The notes under the pieces are model-generated. The model did no database searches and was not told the origin of the DNA. It saw nothing but the letters and a program-made list of their open reading frames with translations. A DNA stretch of 32,737 nt, from assembly GCA_030431585.1 (NCBI GenBank), contig JAUIIQ010000014.1, positions 1 to 32,737 on the forward strand, read 5' to 3'. Shown piece after piece: positions 16,715-25,376 of this stretch (its first letter is position 1; each line of letters begins with the position of its first letter). Both the position numbers and the translations under genes were made by a program. Source of the stretch: Gammaproteobacteria bacterium (GTDB lineage Bacteria; Pseudomonadota; Gammaproteobacteria; Pseudomonadales; Halieaceae).

Positions 16715-17751
16715 GGTGTGAACACTACCTCGTTCACCCCCGCGCTGATGGTGCCGATCTGCCAGGCGTCGTGGCCGGACGCCAGCAGGCTTTCCATCGC
16801 GGCCTGGGCGTTGTCGGCTGCCACGCAAACGACCATACCAACGCCGCAGTTGAAGGTCCGGTACATCTCGCGGGTAGCCACATTGCCCTGTTCCTGCAGC
16901 CAATGGAATACGGCAGGCCAGTCCCAGCTTGATGTATCTATTTGCGCGTTGCAGTCAGCGGGTAGTACGCGAGGCAGGTTTTCCAGCAGGCCCCCGCCGG
17001 TAATGTGAGACAGCGCCTTGACCGGTACTGTTTTGAACAGGTCCAGCAGTGCCTTGACGTAGATGGTGGTGGGCTGCAGCAGCGCTTCGCCGAGGGTACC
17101 ATCAGCCATTGGCTGGCTAAGATCTGCGCCACTGTGTTCGACGATCTTGCGGATCAGTGAGTAGCCGTTGGAGTGCGGACCGCTACTGGAGAGGCCTATG
17201 AGAACGTCTCCGCTGGTGACGGAGCTGCCATCGATGATCTCTGATTTCTCCACCACACCAACGCAAAAGCCAGCGAGGTCGTAATCTTCGCCTTCATACA
17301 TTCCCGGCATCTCTGCAGTCTCGCCACCAACCAGTGCGCAGCCGGCCAGCTCACAGCCGCGGCCAATGCCTTCTACCACCGCCGCGGCCGTGTCCACGTT
17401 GAGTGCGCCGGTGGCGTAGTAATCGAGAAAGAACAGCGGTTCTGCTCCTGCCACCACCAGGTCATTCACGCACATGGCAACCAGATCAATGCCGATTGTA
17501 TTGTGCACACCCAGGTCCATAGCCAGGCGCAGTTTGGTGCCCACGCCGTCCGTGCCGGACACCAGTACGGGCTGACGGTAGCCCTCAGGTATCTCACACA
17601 ACGCGCCAAATCCACCCAGGCCGCCAAGCACTTCGGGCCGGGCGGTACGCCTCGATACACCCTTGATGCGCTCTACGAGGGCATTGCCTGCGTCTATGTT
17701 AACCCCGGCGTCCTTGTAGCTAAGGGAAGGCTGTTTACTGTCATCGCTCAT
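16711..17751 (-). CDS. purM: Phosphoribosylformylglycinamidine cyclo-ligase (AIR synthetase)
   Basis: PurM makes aminoimidazole ribonucleotide from FGAM and ATP, a later step of the pathway served by purN. The 346-residue length matches E. coli (345). [17 protein letters not shown] is the signature N-terminus. [32 protein letters not shown] and [11 protein letters not shown] are the ATP-binding and conserved blocks, and [15 protein letters not shown] lies near residue 250. ATG 17751 is chosen because the family starts there. It is first in the leftward purM-purN-DUF3108 operon. Confidence 0.97.
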   Translation of the reverse strand: MSDDSKQPSLSYKDAGVNIDAGNALVERIKGVSRRTARPEVLGGLGGFGALCEIPEGYRQPVLVSGTDGVGTKLRLAMDLGVHNTIGIDLVAMCVNDLVVAGAEPLFFLDYYATGALNVDTAAAVVEGIGRGCELAGCALVGGETAEMPGMYEGEDYDLAGFCVGVVEKSEIIDGSSVTSGDVLIGLSSSGPHSNGYSLIRKIVEHSGADLSQPMADGTLGEALLQPTTIYVKALLDLFKTVPVKALSHITGGGLLENLPRVLPADCNAQIDTSSWDWPAVFHWLQEQGNVATREMYRTFNCGVGMVVCVAADNAQAAMESLLASGHDAWQIGTISAGVNEVVFTP

Positions 17752-17871
17752 GTGCTGAATAGTCCGCTGCTGGCTTAGTGGCGGCACATTTTATTACGGC
17801 TGTACCCGGCGCGCACTACCCAATAGGGTGAATTAGCACCATGCTGCACCTATAGCGACAGGGCTGCTACA

Positions 17872-18945
17872 ATGCCGCGTCGATATGTTCTGTTGGAAAA
17901 CGCTGTGCGAAAGTGTTTAACAATCCTGTTCCCCCTGATGTTACTTGCTCTGCCTGTCGCGGTTTATGCCGAGATAGTCAGGGGGTTGCATGCGGCGACA
18001 GTGCCAGTGGTCAACCAGAGCGCGGAGGCGCTTGCCGGTGCCGCCAGCGACGCCCTGGGTCAGGTTGTGGTAAAGGTCTCCGGCAGCGTTGACGCGCTGC
18101 AGCACCCGGTGGTTCAGGAGGCCTTGCCCGAGGCTCGCAGCCACGTACAGCAGTACGCCTATGTCCGTGATGAAGGGCCTGAGGCGGCGTTATCAGCCCG
18201 TTTCGAGTTCGACTCCAGCTACGTGAATCGTTTGCTGGGCGAGGCCGGCTTGTCACTGTGGACGGCCAACCGGCCGCCGGTGCTAGTGTGGATGGCGCTG
18301 GAACAGCAGGGTGACAGGCAGCTGGTGAATGCGCTGGAAACGCCAGAGCTTGCGCGGCAGCTGTTGCAGGAATTTGATCGACGTGGGGTGCCCGCGAGGC
18401 TGCCACTGTTTGATTTACGCGACGCAACGGCGACAGACGTGAGCGACGTCTGGGCGCAGCACCTGCCAACAATACTGGCGGCGTCCGCTCGATACGATGT
18501 GAATGATATTCTGGTGGGCCGGGTGGTAGTGGTGTCGTCCGGTAGCTGGGCCGGAGAATGGAGTTACATCACCGGCCCTGATCGGTTGGACCGCAGTGGC
18601 AATGCGCCTTCTGCGACGGGCTTTTTGCAAGAAGGCGTCAACCTCGTAGCCGAGTCAATGGCCTCGCGCTACGCAGTGGCCCTCTCCGATGCCCCCGAAA
18701 CCGGTGTGCGCATGGTGGTGAATGGAGTACATGAATTCGCTGATTATGCAGCCATTGTCAACTGGTTGGAGAGTCTCGAGTTGATCAGCCACGCCAATGT
18801 ACAGCGTATTGACCGTGACCGCATTGAGCTGGGTCTCGATGCCGCCGCCGGAGCGGATCAACTGCGCACCATCATCGAGCTGAACGAACGCCTGCAGCCC
18901 ATCGCAAATACGTCTGCAGAGCTGGTATATCAATGGACGAACTAG
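17872..18945 (+). CDS. DUF2066 family exported protein
   Basis: The 357-residue product is predicted to be exported and is of unknown role. A signal peptide CLTILFPLMLLALPVAVYAE ends near residue 33. The body fits DUF2066, with VVVKVSGSVDAL near 62-73, AARYDVN-like repeats and a WSYITG segment. GTG 17905 is an alternative start: it has GGAAAA upstream and yields a shorter, more standard signal peptide. A -10-like TACAAT overlaps the ATG 17872 codon, which would favour it. The last 13 bases overlap perM, and hda follows, a conserved gammaproteobacterial order. Confidence 0.85.
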   Translation: MPRRYVLLENAVRKCLTILFPLMLLALPVAVYAEIVRGLHAATVPVVNQSAEALAGAASDALGQVVVKVSGSVDALQHPVVQEALPEARSHVQQYAYVRDEGPEAALSARFEFDSSYVNRLLGEAGLSLWTANRPPVLVWMALEQQGDRQLVNALETPELARQLLQEFDRRGVPARLPLFDLRDATATDVSDVWAQHLPTILAASARYDVNDILVGRVVVVSSGSWAGEWSYITGPDRLDRSGNAPSATGFLQEGVNLVAESMASRYAVALSDAPETGVRMVVNGVHEFADYAAIVNWLESLELISHANVQRIDRDRIELGLDAAAGADQLRTIIELNERLQPIANTSAELVYQWTN

Positions 18946-20015
18946 ACCCTCTGGAACGCGCAAGCGTCTATCGTTGGCCCATAGCATTGGCGCTGGGCGC
19001 GGGGCTGAGTGTCCTGCTTTACCTGTTACAGCCCATTCTCACCCCATTTGTGCTCGGCGCCCTGATCGCCTATCTGGGCGATCCCCTGGTCGACCGTCTG
19101 GAACGCCGCGGCGTACAGCGCAGCCTGGGTGTTGCGCTGGTATTTCTGTTATTCACCGCGATAGTGGTGCTGGGGCTTATTGTGGCGCTGCCGCTGCTGT
19201 TGAGTCAGTTGGATGCCCTGGTGGCAAAAGTGCCCGACATCTACCGCTGGCTTACCCAGGAACTGGTGCCTTGGGCCCAGCAGCGCTTCGACTTGCCGGA
19301 CCGAAGGCTGCCGCAGATCGACTGGTCCGGCCAATTGGCAGACAACTGGGAGTCGGTGGGAAAGTTCACTGCCCAGTCCTTGAAACAGATCACCGGCTCC
19401 GGCGCAGGACTGCTGCTGTGGCTTGCCAACCTGGCGCTGGTTCCAGTAGTGGCCTTTTACCTGATGCGTGACTGGGACATACTGATGCGCAAATCGCTGG
19501 ACATTCTTCCCGTTGCCTGGCAGAAAAAGACCTCTGAATTGGTCACTGAGTCAGACGAGGTCGTGGGCGCGTTTCTGCGTGGCCAGTTTCTGGTGATGTG
19601 TTCCCTGGGTGTTATTTATTCAGTAGGGTTGTGGATGGTAGGCCTGCAACTGGCAATGCTGCTGGGTATCCTTGCCGGGTTGGCCAGTATCGTCCCTTAC
19701 CTGGGGTTCATCGTTGGCATTGTGGCCTCCTGCATCGCTGCCTATGCCCAGTTCCACGACTGGACCATGCTCCTCTGGGTAGCGGTGGTGTTCGGCGTAG
19801 GCCAGGCCGTTGAGAGTATGGTGCTGACCCCTGTGCTGGTCGGGGACCGTATCGGGTTGCACCCGGTGGCGGTGATCTTTGCGCTGATGGCCGGCGGCCA
19901 GATAGCGGGGTTTGTTGGCGTGGTTCTGGCGTTGCCGGTTGCGGCGGTGATTATGGTGTTCCTGCGTCATGCCATGCACCACTACCGATCCAGCGATTAT
20001 TACGGGAGCGACTGA
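18933..20015 (+). CDS. perM: AI-2E family transporter / PerM-like permease
   Basis: This is a 360-residue inner-membrane protein of the PerM/AI-2E family with about eight helices. LYLLQPILTPFVLGALIAYL (about 30-49) is the first paired helix, followed by LGDPLVDRLERRGVQRS. A long soluble segment (about 95-150) precedes further helices. LVPVVAFYLMRDWD (about 169-182), LGILAGLASIVPYLGFIVG (about 243-261) and PVLVGDRIGLHPVAVIFALM (about 298-317) are typical family blocks. Members export varied small molecules or ions; the substrate here is unknown. It overlaps DUF2066 and is followed within 1 base by hda. Confidence 0.88.
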   Translation: MDELDPLERASVYRWPIALALGAGLSVLLYLLQPILTPFVLGALIAYLGDPLVDRLERRGVQRSLGVALVFLLFTAIVVLGLIVALPLLLSQLDALVAKVPDIYRWLTQELVPWAQQRFDLPDRRLPQIDWSGQLADNWESVGKFTAQSLKQITGSGAGLLLWLANLALVPVVAFYLMRDWDILMRKSLDILPVAWQKKTSELVTESDEVVGAFLRGQFLVMCSLGVIYSVGLWMVGLQLAMLLGILAGLASIVPYLGFIVGIVASCIAAYAQFHDWTMLLWVAVVFGVGQAVESMVLTPVLVGDRIGLHPVAVIFALMAGGQIAGFVGVVLALPVAAVIMVFLRHAMHHYRSSDYYGSD

Positions 20016-20016
20016 G

Positions 20017-20715
20017 GTGGCCCCGCAACACCGCCAGCTGCCCCTGCTGGTGCAGCTGCGTGATGACGCGACACTGGAAAATTTCCTCGCCGGCCCCGCC
20101 ACGGCCCCTTTGCTGGGGGTGCTCGAGAGGCAGCGCTCGGTGGACGGCGAATCCGTGGTATTTCTACACGGAGGCAGTGGCAGCGGCAAGTCGCACCTGT
20201 TGCAGGCCTGTTGTCACCTGGCCGGTGAGGGCAGCGTGTACCTGCCGCTGGCTGAGTTGGCGACCTACTCGCCGGAAGAGGTGCTTGCCGGGGTTGAAAC
20301 ACTGTCCCTGGTCGCGCTTGATGACATAGACGCGGTGCTTGGGCAGGAGGCGTGGGAGCTGGCCCTGTTCGGCCTTTACAACCGCGCACGGGAGTGGGGT
20401 TGCAGGTTGCTTATTGCAGCGCGTGGCGCGCCACGCACGCTGGATGTAAGGCTCGCCGACCTGCGTTCCAGGCTCAGCTGGGGAGGCGTATATCAGCTGC
20501 CTCTGGCGACGGATGCGGAAAAGTGCGCAATACTGATTTTTCGCGCAGAGCGCAGAGGGCTGGAACTGTCAGATGATGTGGCCATCTATATCGTCAACCG
20601 TTCGCAGCGGGACCTGGCGCAGTTGTTGGAACTTCTGGACCGTCTTGACAGGGCGTCCCTCGCCCAGCAAAGGCCGCTATCCATTCCCTTCGTCAAGCAA
20701 ACCCTTGATTGGTGA
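20017..20715 (+). CDS. hda: DnaA regulatory inactivator Hda
   Basis: Hda, with the DNA-loaded sliding clamp, stimulates ATP hydrolysis on DnaA and prevents re-initiation. The product has 232 residues (E. coli 233). RQLPLLVQL at the N-terminus is the clamp-binding motif. The AAA+ marks are Walker A GGSGSGKSHLL (about 50-60), the Walker B region LVALDDIDAV, and LRSRLSWGGVYQLPL (box VII/arginine-finger region). The end SIPFVKQTL matches the family. GTG 20017 has GGGAG about 9 bases upstream; the longer ATG form runs back into perM. The Walker A lysine is intact. Confidence 0.93.
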   Translation: MAPQHRQLPLLVQLRDDATLENFLAGPATAPLLGVLERQRSVDGESVVFLHGGSGSGKSHLLQACCHLAGEGSVYLPLAELATYSPEEVLAGVETLSLVALDDIDAVLGQEAWELALFGLYNRAREWGCRLLIAARGAPRTLDVRLADLRSRLSWGGVYQLPLATDAEKCAILIFRAERRGLELSDDVAIYIVNRSQRDLAQLLELLDRLDRASLAQQRPLSIPFVKQTLDW

Positions 20716-20761
20716 TATTCCCGTTTTTCCTCCAGTTCATGAACTTTCAGGAATCCGGTGC

Positions 20762-20767
20762 TATGAT
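20762..20767 (+). promoter_or_regulatory. ompA-like gene -10 box candidate
   Basis: TATGAT (20762-20767) is a 5/6 -10 match, 39 bases before the porin ATG. No strong -35 lies at the right distance (ATGAAC at 17 bases). GGAG with a 10-base spacer forms the ribosome site. Confidence 0.4.
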
Positions 20768-20805
20768 TCGCGTGAACATTTAATTCAACGTGGAGCAACC
20801 ACTCA

Positions 20806-21828
20806 ATGAAGAAGCATTTACTCGCCACCGCAATCGCTTGCGGTTTATCTTTCCCTGCGATCGCGCCCATGGCGTCCGCCGAGATACCGCTTACCCTGAA
20901 CATGGGGATGGGGTTGTGGAAGAATGATGGCAAGCGCGAGCTGGACGACACCACTACGCCCTGGGCCGGTCTGGAATGGGCATTCAATGACAACTGGGCG
21001 GCAGAAGTACTCTACGCGGATGACGATGCGCGCTTTGAGGACGGTACTGGCCGCGCGGATATCACCACCTGGCAGCTGGGTATGCTGTATTACGGTGGCA
21101 GCTACATCGGTGGCCCGAATCGCGTACGCCCCTACCTGGCCTTTGGTGCAGGTGAAATCGATATCGATTACGGCGAAACAGACACCGTGGAAACAACGGT
21201 AAATGGCGGCCTGGGTGTGCGCTGGATGATTACCCCTGAACTGGGCCTGCGCGCGGAAGCACGTATGCTTTATAGCCTCGACGAGAGCAACAAGGACACC
21301 TTGTTGTCAGTGGGTCTGAACTACTACCTTGGCAAGACCAAGGCAGATCCCGCGCCCGTTCAGGTGGTTGGGGATGAAGATGGAGACGGCGTAACTGACG
21401 ATATCGACCAGTGCCCGGGTACTCCCGCGGGCACGCGCGTCGACTCTGTTGGCTGCCCACTGCCGGTTGCGCAGGTTGCTTCTATCAAGCTGATGGTGAA
21501 CTTCGGCTTCGATTCTTCCACTGTACAGGAGCAGTATTTCGCTGACCTTGGTGAGCTTGCTGCGTTCCTCAAGCGGTTTGAGGATGTGTATGTTGATATT
21601 GAGGGACATACTGACAGCACCGGCCCGGAGGCGTATAACCAGTCGCTGTCCCAGCGCCGCGCGCAGGCAGTGGTTGATTACCTGGTGAGCGAGCACGGTA
21701 TTGCTCCCCGTCGTCTTGAGCCTAAAGGTTATGGTGAGTCCCAACCGGTAGCGGACAACAGCACCAAAGAAGGGCGCGCAGCCAACCGTCGAGTCATGGC
21801 TACCCTGGAAGTTGAATTCGAGGAATAA
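20806..21828 (+). CDS. OmpA family outer-membrane protein
   Basis: The 340-residue protein has an N-terminal barrel and a peptidoglycan-binding C-terminus. Signal peptide 1-25 ends in ASA. Residues about 26-180 form an eight-strand barrel of OmpA/OprF type with aromatic girdles (WAGLEWAFNDNW, PYLAFGAGEIDIDYG). DEDGDGVTDDIDQCPGTPAG (about 191-210) is a thrombospondin type 3-like calcium loop. The C-terminal OmpA domain (about 225-340) has FGFDSSTVQEQY, IEGHTDSTGPEAYNQSLSQR with the diaminopimelate-binding Asp and Arg, and AANRRV. It tethers the outer membrane to the wall. It has its own promoter and terminator, and is named by family, not as true ompA. Confidence 0.94.
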   Translation: MKKHLLATAIACGLSFPAIAPMASAEIPLTLNMGMGLWKNDGKRELDDTTTPWAGLEWAFNDNWAAEVLYADDDARFEDGTGRADITTWQLGMLYYGGSYIGGPNRVRPYLAFGAGEIDIDYGETDTVETTVNGGLGVRWMITPELGLRAEARMLYSLDESNKDTLLSVGLNYYLGKTKADPAPVQVVGDEDGDGVTDDIDQCPGTPAGTRVDSVGCPLPVAQVASIKLMVNFGFDSSTVQEQYFADLGELAAFLKRFEDVYVDIEGHTDSTGPEAYNQSLSQRRAQAVVDYLVSEHGIAPRRLEPKGYGESQPVADNSTKEGRAANRRVMATLEVEFEE

Positions 21829-21848
21829 GGCCAGCGAACGACAACAAC

Positions 21849-21880
21849 AAAGAAGGCGGGTTTATCCCGCCTTTTCTTTG
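21849..21880 (+). terminator. Intrinsic terminator after the OmpA-family gene, likely two-way
   Basis: AAGGCGGG (21853-21860) pairs with CCCGCCTT (21866-21873) around TTTAT, with A-rich and T-rich flanks. It ends the porin transcript. The leftward DUF3014 gene (stop at 21919) converges on it, and the A-rich left side gives a T run on the minus strand. Confidence 0.85.
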
Positions 21881-21918
21881 TGCGTCTATTTGGTTTGTTC
21901 TTCTTTCTGGCGCATCCA

Positions 21919-22788
21919 TCACTCCTGAAGCAGGGCCGCGCGCAGGCTTTTCGCCTGCTCCTGGATAAGCGCCTGGTTTCTGGGCCCCATGCGTAAGAGT
22001 TGCTTGGCCAATGGTGTCAGGTCTTCCAGGGATTGGTCGCGATAGGTGTACGTGTTGACGTCGGCAACGAGCTCAGCCGGTTTCTCCAGTACGGGGGCGG
22101 CCAGTACCTGATCCAGGGCGGCTATCAGCGCGTTATCCATGTCTTCCGCCCGGAAGCCCAGATTGGCATAAGCTTCTTCAAGCAAGGGGCGAAACCGGTG
22201 AAAGGCGGCTGCCAACGCAGCAGTATCAAGGCTGGCTATGGCTGCAGCGTAGGGGTCATAGCGGCGATAACTTTGCGGATCGGTCAGTAACTGACCGTCT
22301 ACGCGGGTGGCCTGAAATTTACCTTCTGGCTGGGGAATGGGAAATACCTTCCGCAAAACGGCGCCATTACCGGCTGCTTCGAACAGTGCTGCGCTGCGCT
22401 CCAGTAAATCCTCCTGTAGAAGAGCCTGAGTAAAGACAGTGTTGTCCAGCGACGCAGCGCCCACCTCCCTCACAACAGGGTCGCTTTCATCAAGGGATAG
22501 AGGAGGAGGTGGAGGCGCTGCAACCGGCAACTCCTCGGTGGCTGTTTGCGCAGGCGCAGTGGCCTTTGCCTGGGGGATATCCGGAGCTGACGGTCGCTGC
22601 ACCCGCGTCGCTTTCACGGTAGCAGCTTGCAGCGTCTCGGCCGCGGACTCAGGCTCCTGCTTCTCATCGGGGGTGAAAAACCAGGCGATAGCAAGGATGA
22701 CGATCAGTATGCCTGCGGCGATCGGCAACCAGGGCAAGCTCTGGCTGCGATCATCGCTGGAGAGGCGGTCTTCTGGTTCAACCTGCAT
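21919..22788 (-). CDS. DUF3014 family membrane-anchored protein
   Basis: The 289-residue protein is of unknown function. A short acidic N-terminus is followed by one transmembrane helix (about 20-37, LPWLPIAAGILIVILAIAWFF reduced to its core), a Pro/Ala/Thr-rich linker with a run of five prolines (about 92-96), and a helical domain. The segment LRKVFPIPQPEGKF and the end YTYRDQSLEDLTPLAKQLLR fit DUF3014. The topology suggests that most of it is periplasmic. AGAGGAC about 6 bases before the ATG supports the start. Confidence 0.8.
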   Translation of the reverse strand: MQVEPEDRLSSDDRSQSLPWLPIAAGILIVILAIAWFFTPDEKQEPESAAETLQAATVKATRVQRPSAPDIPQAKATAPAQTATEELPVAAPPPPPLSLDESDPVVREVGAASLDNTVFTQALLQEDLLERSAALFEAAGNGAVLRKVFPIPQPEGKFQATRVDGQLLTDPQSYRRYDPYAAAIASLDTAALAAAFHRFRPLLEEAYANLGFRAEDMDNALIAALDQVLAAPVLEKPAELVADVNTYTYRDQSLEDLTPLAKQLLRMGPRNQALIQEQAKSLRAALLQE

Positions 22789-22867
22789 GGGGTGTCCTCT
22801 TGTTGTACTGCACTTCTAATGTGTGTCCGACGCAAGTGCGCGCAGTTCACCGCTAGCGTAAAACGGC

Positions 22868-23638
22868 CTATTCCAGCTGAAACTGGTCCGCGTCTGCATG
22901 CGCCGGGAAACGCTGTCGGTAGGCCTCCAGCGCCTTTGCGTCCAGCGTGACGCTGCGTGTTGTCGCTTCGTCCTGCAGATCCAGTAATAATTCTCCGTCG
23001 GCAGACACGGCCATGCTGTCTCCGCTGTAGTCCAGCCCGTTAGCGTCGCTGCCTATGCGATTGACGCCTACCACGCAGGCCAGATTCTCTATGGCCCTGG
23101 CCACCAGCAGCTGTCGCCAATGCATGCGTCTGGCGGCGGGCCAGTTGGCCACGAAGAGCGCAAGGTCGTAATCTTCCCGGTTGCGGCTGAAAACCGGGAA
23201 ACGCAAGTCATAACATACTTGTAGCAGAATTCCCCAACCGCGCCAGTTAATCACAACGCGTCTGTCACCGCTCTGGTAACGTTTGTGCTCTCCCGCCATG
23301 CGGAACAAGTGGCGCTTGTCGTAGTAATGAAGCGTTTCAGGTGTTGCAAAGAGCATACGGTTGAAGACCTTCTTGTCCTCGCGTACGGCGATGCTGCCAG
23401 TAATGGCGCAGTCCAGGTGTCGTGCCTGCTGCAGCATCCACTGTTCAGTGTCACCGCCCGGTGGCTCGGCGTTGGCCAACGCATTCATGGAAAACCCGGT
23501 GGTGAACATCTCGGGCAGGACTATCAGGTCCTGAGACTCTGCGTGTTGCGCCAACTCCTGGCTTATCTGCGCGCGATTTCGCTCCGGGCTTTCCCAGATC
23601 AGCTCGCGTTGCACCAGTACAACTTTTAAATCCTGCAT
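22868..23638 (-). CDS. yafV: Omega-amidase (nitrilase-superfamily, YafV type)
   Basis: The 256-residue, cytoplasmic C-N hydrolase has the Glu-Lys-Cys triad: E43 in VLPEMFTTGFS, K108 in YYDKRHLFRMAGEH, and C142 in LLQVCYDLRFP. Length and motifs match E. coli YafV (256), which hydrolyses 2-oxoglutaramate and 2-oxosuccinamate to 2-oxo acids and ammonia. ATG 23638 has GGAG 5 bases upstream and overlaps the aminotransferase stop by 13 bases. The longer frame upstream is the aminotransferase in another frame. Fusion into one operon with a Met/Gln-type aminotransferase strongly supports the omega-amidase role, since glutamine transamination yields its substrate. Confidence 0.92.
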   Translation of the reverse strand: MQDLKVVLVQRELIWESPERNRAQISQELAQHAESQDLIVLPEMFTTGFSMNALANAEPPGGDTEQWMLQQARHLDCAITGSIAVREDKKVFNRMLFATPETLHYYDKRHLFRMAGEHKRYQSGDRRVVINWRGWGILLQVCYDLRFPVFSRNREDYDLALFVANWPAARRMHWRQLLVARAIENLACVVGVNRIGSDANGLDYSGDSMAVSADGELLLDLQDEATTRSVTLDAKALEAYRQRFPAHADADQFQLE

Positions 23639-24774
23639 AGTATCTCCGCCGCCTCGAGCAACACGTCGTCTCGCTTGGCAAAGCAGAAACGCAACAGATG
23701 CTGCGGCGGTGCTTGTTGGTAAAAAACTGAAACCGGTATGGAAGCAATACCGCGATCCTCGGTCCACTCGCGGCACAATTGTGTATCACTTGCTGTGCTG
23801 ATGGCGCTGTAGTCCAGCAGCTGGAAATAGGTGCCTGCGCTGGGAGTGAAGGTGAAGGGCGACTTCGTCAGAGCATTGCAGAACAGGTCACGGCGGCGCT
23901 GGTACTCCTGCGCGAGCGTGGCAGGGTAATGCGGCTGTGACGCGAGAAATTCCGCAATAGCGTGTTGAATAGGCGTCACTGCAACGAAGGCGACAAACTG
24001 GTGCACCTTACGCAGTTCGTCGGTCAGGTCCGGGGGGGCGATACAGTAACCGGTCTTCCAGCCGGTGACGCTGAAGGTCTTGCCGAAGGAGTAGTGGGCA
24101 AAGGAGCGTTCACGCAGACCAGGGCGTTGTAACACGCTGTGATGCTGTTTGCCGTCATAGACAAGGTGTTCGTAGACTTCGTCCGAACACACCAGCAGAT
24201 CGTGCTCCTCAGCCAGTCTCTCAAGTTCCAGCAGGTCGGCAGCGGCAAGGGTGGCACCGGTGGGGTTATGCGGCGAATTGATGATGATCATGCGGGTTCT
24301 GGTGTTGATCGCTGCCCTGACGGCATCCCAGTCAGGTTGGAAGGTTGTCGGCAGTAGTGGTACATGCACTGATTCGCCGCCAGCCATGCGGATGGCGGGC
24401 GAATAGGAGTCATAGCAGGGGTCGAGAACAATCACCTGATCACCGGCGCTCACGCAGGCCATAATGGAGCAGAAGATGCCCTCCGTCGCGCCCGGCACCA
24501 CTGTTATTTCAGTATCCGGGTTGCAGCTGACCCCCCGGTGTAACTGCAGCTGCACTGCCAATTGTTCACGCAGCGCAGGGATGCCAGCCATAGGTGGATA
24601 CTGGTTGTGCCCGTCCATGACCGCTTTCGCCAGTGCCTCACACAGTGCGGGTGGCGCGTCGAAGTCAGGAAATCCCTGGGACAGATTAAGCGCTTTGCTA
24701 CGTGCCGCCAGAGCGGACATTTGTGTGAAAATGGTGGTGCCAACGTCCGGCAATTTGCTGTGGATCGCAGGCAT
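23626..24774 (-). CDS. ybdL: PLP aminotransferase, methionine/glutamine type (YbdL-like)
   Basis: The 382-residue fold-type I aminotransferase (class I/II) is close in length to E. coli YbdL (386), a methionine-preferring enzyme. NLSQGFPDFDAP (about 30-41), INSPHNPTGA with the PLP-binding Asn (about 165-174), SDEVYEHLVYDG (about 197-208) and YSFGKTFSVTGWKTGY with the Schiff-base Lys232 are all present. It probably swaps amino groups between methionine, glutamine or aromatic amino acids and 2-oxo acids. It shares TAATG with the upstream regulator gene (one-base overlap) and overlaps the amidase downstream, so the three are translated as a unit. Kynurenine/aromatic aminotransferase is the main alternative. 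Confidence 0.9.
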   Translation of the reverse strand: MPAIHSKLPDVGTTIFTQMSALAARSKALNLSQGFPDFDAPPALCEALAKAVMDGHNQYPPMAGIPALREQLAVQLQLHRGVSCNPDTEITVVPGATEGIFCSIMACVSAGDQVIVLDPCYDSYSPAIRMAGGESVHVPLLPTTFQPDWDAVRAAINTRTRMIIINSPHNPTGATLAAADLLELERLAEEHDLLVCSDEVYEHLVYDGKQHHSVLQRPGLRERSFAHYSFGKTFSVTGWKTGYCIAPPDLTDELRKVHQFVAFVAVTPIQHAIAEFLASQPHYPATLAQEYQRRRDLFCNALTKSPFTFTPSAGTYFQLLDYSAISTASDTQLCREWTEDRGIASIPVSVFYQQAPPQHLLRFCFAKRDDVLLEAAEILCRI

Positions 24775-25244
24775 TACAGTTGGCTCTGCAGTGGCAGCTC
24801 GGTGGTGTTCTTGATCTCGGTGACGGCCATATGCGAATGCAGCTCACGTATGGCGGGGCTGGCGGTCAGCGTGTTCCGCACGAAGTCTTCAAAGTGGCGT
24901 ATGTCGCGGGTGACGATCTTCAACATGTAATCCCAGATTCCAGTCATGGTGTAGCACTCTATCACCTCCGGATAGCGGACAATGTCCTGTTCAAATTCCA
25001 GCAGGTTCTGGCGGCCGGTGGAGGTCAGGTTGATGGTGGCAAATACCACTATATCCATGCCCAGTGCACTGCGATCCAGTAGCGCCACCCGGCCGCGGAC
25101 CAGGCCCTGCTGCTCCATGCGGTTGATCCGCCGCCAGCAGGGAGACTGGGACAGATTGACCTTGTCGGCGATTGCGCCCGTGCTCAGGGTGGCATCGCGT
25201 TGCAGCAGTTGCAGGATCTCTACGTCCTGTTTTGTCAGCATCAT
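24774..25244 (-). CDS. Lrp/AsnC family transcriptional regulator
   Basis: The 156-residue regulator has an N-terminal winged helix-turn-helix (about 5-55; LSTGAIADKVNLSQSPCWRRINRME) and a C-terminal RAM amino-acid-binding domain (about 65-145; GIWDYMLKIVTRDIRHFEDFV carries the GxxDy ligand turn). Such proteins respond to amino acids. The start MM at 25244 has AGGA 10 bases upstream; the long upstream extension lies in the divergent intergenic region and is not real. It heads the operon with the aminotransferase and amidase, and faces the indolepyruvate oxidoreductase across 132 bases, so both sides are likely targets. Confidence 0.93.
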   Translation of the reverse strand: MMLTKQDVEILQLLQRDATLSTGAIADKVNLSQSPCWRRINRMEQQGLVRGRVALLDRSALGMDIVVFATINLTSTGRQNLLEFEQDIVRYPEVIECYTMTGIWDYMLKIVTRDIRHFEDFVRNTLTASPAIRELHSHMAVTEIKNTTELPLQSQL

Positions 25245-25289
25245 AGTTAAATATTCCTGGTAACGCGCCTTTCTTGGATAATGTATTCG

Positions 25290-25318
25290 GTTATAGCCCT
25301 GAGAGGTCTGAAAATCAA
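25290..25318 (-). promoter_or_regulatory. Promoter of the regulator-aminotransferase-amidase operon
   Basis: On the minus strand TTGATT (25318-25313), a 17-base spacer and TATAAC (25295-25290) fit sigma-70 well (4/6 and 5/6). An AT-rich dyad AAAT-AAAC-ATTT (25317-25328) overlaps the -35 and is a plausible Lrp-type operator, which would allow autoregulation and control of the divergent gene. Confidence 0.6.
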
Positions 25319-25376
25319 ATAAACATTTCCTCAAAATTCGCCCACACTTTGCTATCGGCAATACAAGGTGGTGAGC

